This document shows, one piece after another, positions 52,003-64,000 of a DNA stretch of 64,000 bases. Position 1 is the stretch's first letter; the number at the start of each line of letters is the position of its first letter. Under the pieces are notes generated by a model. The model did not search any database, was not told the origin of the DNA, and saw only the letters and a program-made list of their open reading frames with translations. The stretch spans positions 62,001 through 126,000 of the forward strand of contig NZ_CANMPM010000010.1 in the NCBI RefSeq assembly GCF_947499845.1, given 5' to 3'. The stretch comes from an uncultured Pseudokineococcus sp. GTDB lineage: Bacteria; Actinomycetota; Actinomycetes; Actinomycetales; Quadrisphaeraceae. The translations under genes and the position numbers were made by a program.

Positions 52003-53685
52003 TCAGTGCCCCCCGCCGAGGTGGCCGGCGAGGCGGTCGCGGCGGCGGGCCGAGTGCTCGTCGAGCCCGGTGATGCGCACCGTCTTGCCGCGGGCGGCGT
52101 ACTTCGTCTCGATGGCGTCGAGGGTGGCCACCGTCGAGGCGTCCCAGACGTTGGCGCCCGACAGGTCGATGACGACGTCGTGCGGGTCGCCGACGTAGTC
52201 GAACTGGTGCACCAGGTCGTTGCTGGACGCGAAGAAGAGCTGGCCGGTGACGGCGTAGACGCGGGTGCCCTCGTCCGGCTGGGCGACCTCGACGACCTCC
52301 GTGAGGTGGGCGACGCGGCGCGCGAAGAGCGTCATGGCCACGAGCACGCCGACGACGACGCCGTAGGCGAGGTTGTGCGTGGCCACGGTGACGGCGACGG
52401 TCGAGAGCATCACCGCGGTCTCCGACAGCGGCATCCGGCGCAGCGTGGCGGGGCGGACGCTGTGCCAGTCGAAGGTCCCCACCGAGACCATGACCATGAC
52501 GGCGACGAGCGCGGCCATGGGGATCACCGCGACGACGTCGCCGAGGACGACGACGAGCAGCAGGAGGAAGACCCCGGCCAGGAAGGTCGAGATCCGCGTG
52601 CGGGCCCCGGAGGACTTCACGTTGATCATCGTCTGGCCGATCATCGCGCAGCCGCCGAGGCCGCCGAAGAAGCCGGTGACGATGTTGGCGCCGCCCTGGC
52701 CCCAGGCCTCGCGGGTCTTCGAGGAGCCGGTGTCGGTGACGTCGTCGACGAGCTTCGCCGTCATGAGCGACTCGAGGAGCCCGACGACGGCGACGCCCAG
52801 CGCGTACGGGGCGACGAGCTGCAGCGTCTCCCAGGAGAGCGGCACGTCGGGGAAGAGGAGCGAGGGCAGGTCCTGGGGCAGCTCGCCCTGGTCGCCGACG
52901 TCCGGCACGGTCACGGACGCGAGGACGACGAAGCCGGTGAGCGCGACGATCGCGACGAGGGGCGAGGGCACCGCGGTGGTCAGCCGCGGCAGCAGCACGA
53001 TGACGGCGATGCCCACGGCCACGAGCGGGTAGACGGCCCACGGCACGTCGACGAGCTGGGGCACCTGCGACATGAAGATGAGGATCGCCAGGGCGTTGAC
53101 GAAGCCGACCATGACGCTGCGCGGGATGAAGCGCATGAGCCGTGCGACGCCGAGCACGCCGAGGACCACCTGCACGACGCCGCCGAGGATGACGGCGGCG
53201 AAGAGGTACTCCACGCCCTGCTCGCGCACGAGCGGCGCGACGACGAGCGCCGTCGCCCCGGTGGCCGCCGAGATCATCGCGGGCCGGCCGCCGAGGAAGG
53301 AGATCGTCACGGCCATCGTGAAGGACGCGAAGAGCCCGAGGCGGGGGTCGACGCCCGCGATGATCGAGAAGGCGATGGCCTCGGGGATGAGCGCGAGCGC
53401 CACGACGAGGCCGGCGAGGACCTCGATGCGCAGGCGGCGCGGGTCCTTGAGGGCCTCGAGGACGGAGATGCCGCCGTGCGGCCGCGCCGGGGCGGACACG
53501 CGACGGCGCCCGCCCGAGGACTCGGCGGCGCTCTCCGCGGGGCCGGGCGGCACGGTGCCGACGGTCGCGCCGTCGGCCGTCGTGGCGTCGGCGAGGGCGT
53601 GACGGGCGCCGCCGTCGGGGCCGCCCCGGTGGTCGTCGGAAGGGGTCCCGGGCGATGTGCCGGGAGGTGTGGTGGGCGTGCTCAT
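52003..53685 (-). CDS. SulP-family anion transporter with STAS domain
   Basis: 560 residues. An N-terminal disordered stretch (1-70), a SulP core of about 12-14 TM segments with ALALIPEAIAFSIIAGVDP and GGRPAMISAATGATAL, and a C-terminal STAS domain (about 455-560) with VYAVTGQLFFASSND and VIDLSGANVWDAST. Substrate may be sulfate, bicarbonate or another anion; sequence does not decide. ATG at 53685. A possible -10 TAGAGT (minus, 53889-53884) lies about 200 bases upstream. Sulfate import would feed the sulfosugar pathway at 16971, but nothing proves the link. Confidence 0.9.
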   Translation of the reverse strand: MSTPTTPPGTSPGTPSDDHRGGPDGGARHALADATTADGATVGTVPPGPAESAAESSGGRRRVSAPARPHGGISVLEALKDPRRLRIEVLAGLVVALALIPEAIAFSIIAGVDPRLGLFASFTMAVTISFLGGRPAMISAATGATALVVAPLVREQGVEYLFAAVILGGVVQVVLGVLGVARLMRFIPRSVMVGFVNALAILIFMSQVPQLVDVPWAVYPLVAVGIAVIVLLPRLTTAVPSPLVAIVALTGFVVLASVTVPDVGDQGELPQDLPSLLFPDVPLSWETLQLVAPYALGVAVVGLLESLMTAKLVDDVTDTGSSKTREAWGQGGANIVTGFFGGLGGCAMIGQTMINVKSSGARTRISTFLAGVFLLLLVVVLGDVVAVIPMAALVAVMVMVSVGTFDWHSVRPATLRRMPLSETAVMLSTVAVTVATHNLAYGVVVGVLVAMTLFARRVAHLTEVVEVAQPDEGTRVYAVTGQLFFASSNDLVHQFDYVGDPHDVVIDLSGANVWDASTVATLDAIETKYAARGKTVRITGLDEHSARRRDRLAGHLGGGH

Positions 53686-54032
53686 GCGTCTCCGTCCCGG
53701 GCGCGGCGCCGCTCGCGCGGGCGCGCCCGCTCGTCACGTGCTGGCGGGTGGGCGCGTCGTCGCGCAGAGGTCGGGGTGGCGGTCCGCGGCCGCGCTCGCG
53801 CGCGCCGGGGAGGCCGGGGGGCGGCGGCCGTGCCGGTGCTGCCTCAGGGGCGCACCGGGTCGTCGACCGGCGTGTCGGCGTGAACTCTACAGGCACCCGA
53901 GGGTTGGTCCGTCACGGCGGGGCGCGGTCAGGCCCCGAGCCCGGCCGGGCCGGTGCGGCCGCGGAACGGCCGGCCGGGCTGTCGCCGCGACGCCTCCCGT
54001 GGTCTAGTTGAAACCGACACGGAGGGTCGACG
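53686..54032. other. 347-bp divergent intergenic region (sulP / GH13)
   Basis: Contains the sulP -10 candidate TAGAGT (53889-53884, minus) and a relatively AT-rich GGTCTAGTTGAAACCGACAC just before the GH13 ribosome site (54001-54020). No gene seen. Confidence 0.45.
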
Positions 54033-55904
54033 GTGAGTCTCCACCGCCCTCGACACCCTCCTGGAGCGCCTGTGCCCTCGCCTGCGCCGCCCCCGCCGGA
54101 CCCGTCCGGCCCCGACGCCGCCCCCGCGAGCCGGGCCCCCGGGCCGGACCTCCCCGGGGCTGACGACAGGGGTGAAGGAGGGCGACCCGCCCGCCGATAC
54201 ACCCGCATGGCCCAGACCGCCGCTCCCGCGAACGCCACGCGACGCCTGCCGCAGCAGCGCCAGAGCTGCAGCGCCGCCCCGGCCTCGAGCCCCCGCCCCG
54301 ACCTGGCCCCGGGCGTCGAGGACGCCTGGTGGCGCGACGCCGTCGTCTACCAGGTGTACCTGCGCTCCTTCGCCGACGGCGACGGCGACGGCGTGGGCGA
54401 CCTCGCCGGCCTGCGGTCGCGGCTGACGCACCTCGCCTGGCTGGGCGTCGACGCGCTCTGGATCACCCCGCACTACCCCTCCGGCGGGGCCGACGGCGGC
54501 TACGACGTCTGCGACTACCGCTCCGTGGACCCCGAGCTCGGCGACGTCGAGGACGTGCGCCTGCTCGTCGAGGACGCCCACGCCGTGGGCCTGCGCGTGC
54601 TGCTCGACGTCGTCCCCAACCACACCTCCGACCAGCACCCGTGGTTCCGAGCGGCGCTCGCCGACCCGGACGGCCCGCACGCCCGCAAGTACGTCTTCGC
54701 GCCTCCCTCGGAGGAGCCGCCGAACAACTGGCGCAGCCTCTTCGGCGGCAGCGCGTGGTCGCGCACGCCGGACGGCCGCTGGTACCTCCACCTCTTCTCC
54801 CCCGAGCAGCCCGACCTCGACTGGCGCGAGCCGTCCGTCGCGGAGGACTTCGAGGAGACCCTCCGCTTCTGGCTCGACCTGGGTGTCGACGGCTTCCGCG
54901 TCGACGTCGCCTACGGCCTCTTCAAGGACGCCGGCCTGCGTGACAACCCGGGCACCTACTCGCCGACGCTCTTCGGGCACGGCGACGAGCAGCGCCACAC
55001 CTGGGACCAGCCGGAGGTCCACGCCGTCTGGCGGCGCTGGCGCGCGCTTGTGGACTCGTACCCGGGGAAGCGGATGCTCGTCGGGGAGGTCTGCCTCGCC
55101 GACCTCGACCGGGTCGCCGCCTACGTCCGGCCCGACGAGATGCACCAGTCCTTCGCCTTCCGTCTGCTCAAGTCGCCGTGGGACGCCGCCGCCTTCGCCG
55201 AGGGCGTCTGCTCGGCCCTGACGGCGTTCGAGCGCGTCGGCGCGCCCGTCTCGTGGGTGCTCGGCAACCACGACAAGGACCGCCAGGTCACCCGCTTCGG
55301 CGGCGGCGCGCACGGCCTCTCCCGGGCCCGCTCGGCCGCGATGCTCGTGCTCGCGCTGCCCGGCTCGCCGTACCTCTACGCCGGCGAGGAGCTGGGCCTG
55401 CCGCAGGTCGTCGTCCCGGACGAGGCCAAGCAGGACCCGATCTTCTTCCGCTCGGGCGGGCTGCGCGCCGGTCGCGACGGGTGCCGCATCCCCCTGCCGT
55501 GGACGACCGGCCCCGCGGCGGGCTTCTCCGGCGAGGGCTCCTCCGTGGAGCCGTGGCTGCCCCAGCCGGCCCGCTGGGAGGAGCTGTCCGTCGAGCGGCA
55601 GGGGGCCGACCCGGCGTCGACGCTGACCCTGTACCGCACCGCCCTCGTCCTGCGCCGCGAGCTGCGCGCCCTCGGCCGCGGCCCGGCCTCCCTCGAGCGG
55701 CGGGGCGACGTCCTCGTCGTCCACCGCGGCGACGACACCACCGGGCGCGTCTCCTGCTGGGTGAACATGGGCCACGAGGCCGTCGCCGTCCCGTGCGACG
55801 GCGAGGTCCTCCTCGCCTCGGAGGGCTCGGTCACCGCCGGCGACGGCTGGGTGAGCCTGCCCGCCAGCACGGCGGTCTGGGTCTCCGCGCCCGCGGGGCG
55901 CTGA
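54033..55904 (+). CDS. Alpha-glucosidase/oligo-glucosidase, GH13
   Basis: Cytosolic hydrolase of alpha-glucosides. 623 residues. GH13 regions: DVVPNHTSD (I), GFRVDVAYG with nucleophile D291 (II), LVGEVCLAD with acid/base E352 (III), and VLGNHDKDR with D414 (IV). GGYDVCDYRSVDPELG and WWRDAVVYQVYLRSFAD place it with maltases and oligo-1,6-glucosidases. The GTG at 54033 has GGAGGG 6 bases upstream but adds a Pro-rich leader of about 100 residues; an ATG at 54207, without ribosome site, would give a more usual length. Confidence 0.92.
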   Translation: MSLHRPRHPPGAPVPSPAPPPPDPSGPDAAPASRAPGPDLPGADDRGEGGRPARRYTRMAQTAAPANATRRLPQQRQSCSAAPASSPRPDLAPGVEDAWWRDAVVYQVYLRSFADGDGDGVGDLAGLRSRLTHLAWLGVDALWITPHYPSGGADGGYDVCDYRSVDPELGDVEDVRLLVEDAHAVGLRVLLDVVPNHTSDQHPWFRAALADPDGPHARKYVFAPPSEEPPNNWRSLFGGSAWSRTPDGRWYLHLFSPEQPDLDWREPSVAEDFEETLRFWLDLGVDGFRVDVAYGLFKDAGLRDNPGTYSPTLFGHGDEQRHTWDQPEVHAVWRRWRALVDSYPGKRMLVGEVCLADLDRVAAYVRPDEMHQSFAFRLLKSPWDAAAFAEGVCSALTAFERVGAPVSWVLGNHDKDRQVTRFGGGAHGLSRARSAAMLVLALPGSPYLYAGEELGLPQVVVPDEAKQDPIFFRSGGLRAGRDGCRIPLPWTTGPAAGFSGEGSSVEPWLPQPARWEELSVERQGADPASTLTLYRTALVLRRELRALGRGPASLERRGDVLVVHRGDDTTGRVSCWVNMGHEAVAVPCDGEVLLASEGSVTAGDGWVSLPASTAVWVSAPAGR

Positions 55905-55952
55905 CCGCGGGCGACGTCCGGCGGGCCGCCCCGACCCAGCGGCCGCTCCGCC

Positions 55953-56309
55953 TCAGAGGTCCTGGGCCAGCGTGAGGGCGGCGCCGTCCGGGTCCTGGAC
56001 CGAGGCCACGCGCTGGCCCCAGGAGACGTCCTGCGGCTCGGCGAGCACCGCGCCGCCGAGGTCGACCGCCCGGCCGACGGCCGCCGCCACGTCGCGGACC
56101 CCGAGCGTCAGCACGGTCCGTCCCGCCCCGGGCTCGGCGCCGTCCTCGGCGACGAGGCTCAGCGCGACGCCGTCGAGGTCGAAGGTGACGGCCACCGCCG
56201 GGCCGTCCTCGGGCGTGCGCCCGACGGGGTCGGCGCCGAGGACGCCCGCGTAGAAGGCGGCCAGGCGCTCGAGGTCGGGGGTGGTGAGGGCGATCTCCAC
56301 GGTGCTCAC
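55953..56309 (-). CDS. VOC-superfamily (glyoxalase/bleomycin-resistance fold) protein
   Basis: 118 residues with paired beta-alpha-beta-beta-beta units: VEIALTTPDLERLAAFYAGV and ASVQDPDGAALTL. Small stand-alone VOC domain; substrate unknown, and metal ligands are not obvious. GTG at 56309 with GTGAGG just upstream. Located downstream of the GH2 operon terminator on the same strand. Confidence 0.8.
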   Translation of the reverse strand: MSTVEIALTTPDLERLAAFYAGVLGADPVGRTPEDGPAVAVTFDLDGVALSLVAEDGAEPGAGRTVLTLGVRDVAAAVGRAVDLGGAVLAEPQDVSWGQRVASVQDPDGAALTLAQDL

Positions 56310-56423
56310 GCCCTCACCGTGCCCCACCCGCCGACCCCCGGCGAGGCGGTGCGCCGTCGGCGACGCGCAGCGACCGGCAGGACGCGGAGGAAGCGCCCCG
56401 CCCCACCCCGCCCCCTCCTCAGG

Positions 56424-56488
56424 GGGCGACGTGTGGCCATGTCGCCCCCTCCCGGTCGCGAGCGGGGCGACATGGCCACACATCGCCC
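56424..56488 (-). terminator. 25-bp hairpin terminator after the GH2 gene
   Basis: Arms 56424-56448 and 56464-56488 with one mismatch that is a G-U pair in minus-strand RNA but C-A in plus-strand RNA, so it fits termination of the minus-strand sugar operon. The left arm also folds on itself (GGGCGAC ... GTCGCCC). Confidence 0.8.
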
Positions 56489-56542
56489 TGGCGGGCTGGT
56501 GGGGCGACGTGCTCTCGGGTCGGTGCGCCGGGCACCGAGGGC

Positions 56543-61624
<5,082 letters not shown>

Positions 61625-61628
<4 letters not shown>

Positions 61629-62977
61629 GACGCCACCTCGGCCGACAGGCCCTTCTCGCGGAAGATCTCGACGACCTCGCCCTCCATGGCGGCGACGGCG
61701 TCGACCATCGTGGTCCCGCCGGTGAGCACCCCGCGGAAGCGGTCGCCGAGCCCGTCCATGACCTGCTGGGCGATGGGCGGCCACGTCCAGTCGAGGTTCT
61801 GCTCCTGCGCCGCCGGCGCGAAGACCTCCGCGCCGTACGCCTGCCCGCCGAAGAAGTCCGAGCCCTCCTGGCGGGCCGCGCCGATGTAGTCGGTGGCGGG
61901 CGACCAGCCGATGCCCGAGTACTGGATCATCGCGTCGATGCCCTCCTGGCTCGTCGTCATCCACGTCGCGAACTCGAGCGCCTCGTGCGGGTGCTCCGAC
62001 CCGGCCATGAGCGCGGCCGTCGACCCGCCGAGGTAGCTGGAGCCGTAGCTGCCGGGGAGGTCGGCCCACACCGGCATGGGCGCGACCCGCCACTTGCCCG
62101 CGGCGCCCGTGGCGCCCTCGAGCAGGGCGTCGCCCCACGAGCCGCTCGTCAGCGCGGCGATGCGCCCGTCGCCGACCGCCGCGAACCAGCCGGGGGAGTA
62201 CGGGGCGAGCGCGGTGTTGACGACGCCCTCGCTGATGGCGGTGTCGAAGTGGCGCGCGACCGCCATCGTCGCGTCGTCCGTCATGCGCACGACCCAGCGG
62301 TCGTCCTCGGGCGTGAACCACACGGCGCCCGCCTGCGCCGCGTAGGCGAGGAAGACCGAGGTGTCGCCCACGGGGAAGCTCTCCAGCCAGCGGTCCGGGT
62401 CCGCCTCGTGGACGGCCCGGGCCGTGTCCAGCCACTCCGCCCACGTCGCCGGCGGCCCCGCGCCGACCTCCTCGAGGAGGTCGGGGCGGTAGAAGGTCGC
62501 CATCGGCCCGGAGTCCTGGGGGACGGCCCACGCGCCGTCGAGGAAGGTCACCTGCTCGACGAGGGCCCGGTCGTACCGGTCCTCGACGGCGCCGAAGCCG
62601 TAGCGCGAGACGTCGACGAGCCCGCTCTGCAGGAGGAAGCTCGGGACGTTGCGCATCTCGACCTGGGCGAGGTCGGGCCCGCTGCCCGCGGCGATGGCCG
62701 CGAAGAGCTTCTGGTAGCCGCCCGTGTTGCCGCCCGGGATCCAGACCGCCTCGACCTGGATGTCGGGCCGCTGCGCGTTCCACACGTCGCACACCTGCTG
62801 CAGGTCCTTGAGCCAGGCCCAGTACTGCAGCCTCACCACCTCGCCGGGTGCCTTCGGGGGGATCGTGCCGGTCGCTGCCGGCGCCGTCCCGACGGTGCCG
62901 CACCCCGCGAGGCCGGCGAGCCCGGCGGCGCCGAGCGCACCTCCCCTCAGCAGGGCGCGGCGGCTGAGGGTCGTCAT
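61625..62977 (-). CDS. Sugar ABC transporter substrate-binding lipoprotein
   Basis: 450 residues. The signal peptide combines an SRRALLRGG twin-arginine motif with a lipobox LAGLAGC (Cys26), so it is probably a Tat-exported lipoprotein. Mature domain: extracellular solute-binding family 1, with LQYWAWLKD and the two-lobe layout. ATG at 62977 with GGAGGT 6 bases upstream. First gene of the importer-GH2 operon. -10 candidate TTAGCGT on the minus strand near 63028. The GH2 at the operon end argues for a beta-galactoside ligand. Confidence 0.9.
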
Positions 62978-63065
62978 GTCGCACCTCCCCGTCCGGTCGC
63001 CGTCGACCGATCGCGACGACGCTAACCCCGTTCGCGTCCGGTACGACGGTTCCGGTCGGCGCCGA

Positions 63066-63632
63066 TCACCCCCGGTCGGCCACCCGCGCCCGGTACGCCG
63101 CAGCCGCGGCGCGGTTGCCGCACCCGCCGTCGCAGAAGCGCTTGGAGCGGTTGCGCGAGAGGTCGACGAGGACGTCGTCGCAGTCCTCCGCCGCGCACGT
63201 GCGCAGCCGCGAGCGCTCGCCCGAGCGCAGGACGTCGACGAGCGCCATCGCCGCCTCGACCGCCATCCGCTCGGCCAGGGGCGCGTCCGGCGTCGTGGCG
63301 TGCAGGTGCCAGTCCCACCCGTCGTGGCGCACGAGCTGCGGCAGGGCCCGCGCCCGGGCGAGGAGGTCGTTGACGCCGGCGACCTGCTCCTCCTCCTCGC
63401 CCGTCCACAGCCGCCGCAGCTGCGGTCGCAGGGCCCTGACGGCGTCCAGCTCGGCGGCGTCGTGGGTGCGCGACCCCGTGTAGTCCCACTCCTCGACGAA
63501 GGCGTCGAGGTCACCGGGGGTGGCCAGCTGGTCGACGCCCCCCCGCCGGTGCCCGGGCGCCGCCGGGGAGGCGGTGTTGGCGAGCGCCGCCGCCGTCGTC
63601 AGCGACACCTCCGTGTCATGGGCGAAGACCAT
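63066..63632 (-). CDS. CGNR zinc-finger transcriptional regulator (ABATE domain)
   Basis: 188 residues. N-terminal stress-induced ABATE domain (about 10-130) with LANTASPAAPGHRRGGVD and a C-terminal CGNR zinc finger: CAAEDCDDVLVDLSRN, KRFCDGGCGNRAAAAAYR (four Cys). Presumed DNA-binding regulator. ATG with AGGAG 6 bases upstream. Divergent from the EamA gene over a 93-bp gap, which it probably regulates. Confidence 0.9.
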   Translation of the reverse strand: MVFAHDTEVSLTTAAALANTASPAAPGHRRGGVDQLATPGDLDAFVEEWDYTGSRTHDAAELDAVRALRPQLRRLWTGEEEEQVAGVNDLLARARALPQLVRHDGWDWHLHATTPDAPLAERMAVEAAMALVDVLRSGERSRLRTCAAEDCDDVLVDLSRNRSKRFCDGGCGNRAAAAAYRARVADRG

Positions 63633-63641
63633 GTTGACTCC

Positions 63642-63664
63642 TGACGTCGTCGGACCTAACGTCA
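63642..63664. promoter_or_regulatory. Possible operator between the CGNR and EamA genes
   Basis: Inverted repeat TGACGT (63642-63647) and ACGTCA (63659-63664) with 11-base spacing, centred two helical turns in the divergent gap; TAACGT within it could serve as a -10 for the EamA gene. Confidence 0.4.
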
Positions 63665-63725
63665 CCAGCGTACGCACCAATGACTGATGACGAGCCGGCT
63701 CTGACCGGCGGAGGAGGTGGATCGC

Positions 63726-64000
63726 ATGAGCGCTCCCACGACGACGGCGCCCGCCGGCGGCCGCACCCGGGCCGTCGGCCTCGTCGTCGCGCTGCTGTCG
63801 GCGCTCGCCTTCGGCACCTCCGGGACCCTCGGCAAGGGCCTGCTCGACGCGGGCTGGACGCCGGGGGCCGCCGTCCTCGTGCGGGCGGTCGTCGGCGCCG
63901 TGGTCCTGCTCGTGCCCGCGGTGCTCGTCCTCCGCGGGCGATGGCACCTCCTGCGCGCGGACGCCGGCCTCGTCGTCGCCTACGGCGTCATCGCCGTGGC
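63726..64000 (+). CDS. EamA/DMT-family transporter (3-prime end beyond window)
   Basis: First 91 codons: MSAPTTT leader, TM1 (LVVALLSALAFGTSGTLGKG), short loop DAGWTPGAAV and TM2 (LVRAVVGAVVLLVPAVLVL), then start of TM3. FGTSGTLGKGLL matches the first repeat of drug/metabolite exporters. ATG with GGAGGAGG 7 bases upstream. Divergent from the CGNR regulator. Confidence 0.85.
   Translation, partial: MSAPTTTAPAGGRTRAVGLVVALLSALAFGTSGTLGKGLLDAGWTPGAAVLVRAVVGAVVLLVPAVLVLRGRWHLLRADAGLVVAYGVIAV

Overview
The window is very GC-rich, GTG starts are common, genes often overlap by 4 bases (ATGA/GTGA), and the -10 boxes read TAGCGT/TACCGT. With a pknAB-pbpA-rodA-pstP-fhaBA cluster next to tRNA-Leu(CAG), this points to a chromosomal segment of an actinobacterium. 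The order of this first block matches the oriC-proximal region of Mycobacterium and Streptomyces, so an oriC-near position is likely but not shown. I see no phage, integrase, CRISPR array or complete insertion sequence.

Layout. (1) 1-9278, minus: operon fhaA-fhaB-pstP-rodA-pbpA-pknA-pknB for phospho-signalling of cell-wall growth and division; pknB runs off the left edge. (2) 9410-16619: an ABC exporter, tRNA-Leu, a LOV-SpoIIE blue-light phosphatase, a Gfo/Idh/MocA dehydrogenase and a diguanylate cyclase. The exporter and the dehydrogenase carry an identical LacI-type 14-bp operator. (3) 16971-26072: a cell-envelope glycan cluster headed by a UDP-sulfoquinovose synthase, followed by a sugar epimerase, a polyprenol-type GT2, GT-C-like membrane proteins, a methyltransferase and a GtrA flippase. 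(4) 26128-28317: orphan EIIA-Glc, hemerythrin, FBP-type zinc-finger protein. (5) 28447-37045: a peptidoglycan-recycling locus, nagZ-namZ-amiE-like facing gntR-murQ, plus a divergent FAD-linked D-lactate/glycolate-type oxidase. A 15-bp palindrome, TAGnCCA-n-TGGTnTr, lies at both control regions. (6) 37203-39371: a 13E12-type HNH endonuclease gene with a perfect LexA box. (7) 39829-46143: GH38 alpha-mannosidase, aldo/keto reductase, and a deletion junction joining an MFS 5-prime remnant to a TctA 3-prime remnant. (8) 46281-53685: Tat-exported acetamidase/formamidase, a fused dihydroxyacetone kinase, a HAD hydrolase, and a SulP transporter with a MerR regulator. (9) 54033-64000: GH13 alpha-glucosidase, VOC protein, an ABC sugar importer operon ending in a GH2 beta-galactosidase, a CGNR regulator and an EamA permease cut by the right edge.

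How it fits together. The strongest system is block 5. Exported NagZ, NamZ and an AmiE-like serine hydrolase would trim muropeptides outside the cell. After uptake and phosphorylation (no MurP is visible; the orphan EIIA 1.9 kb away could serve a distant EIIC), MurQ would split MurNAc-6P into GlcNAc-6P and D-lactate, and the adjacent FAD oxidase would burn the D-lactate. A GntR/UTRA regulator in place of MurR appears to control both halves. Several gene ends carry unusually long near-perfect hairpins, and three of these look like copies of one dispersed palindrome with a 12-nt loop.
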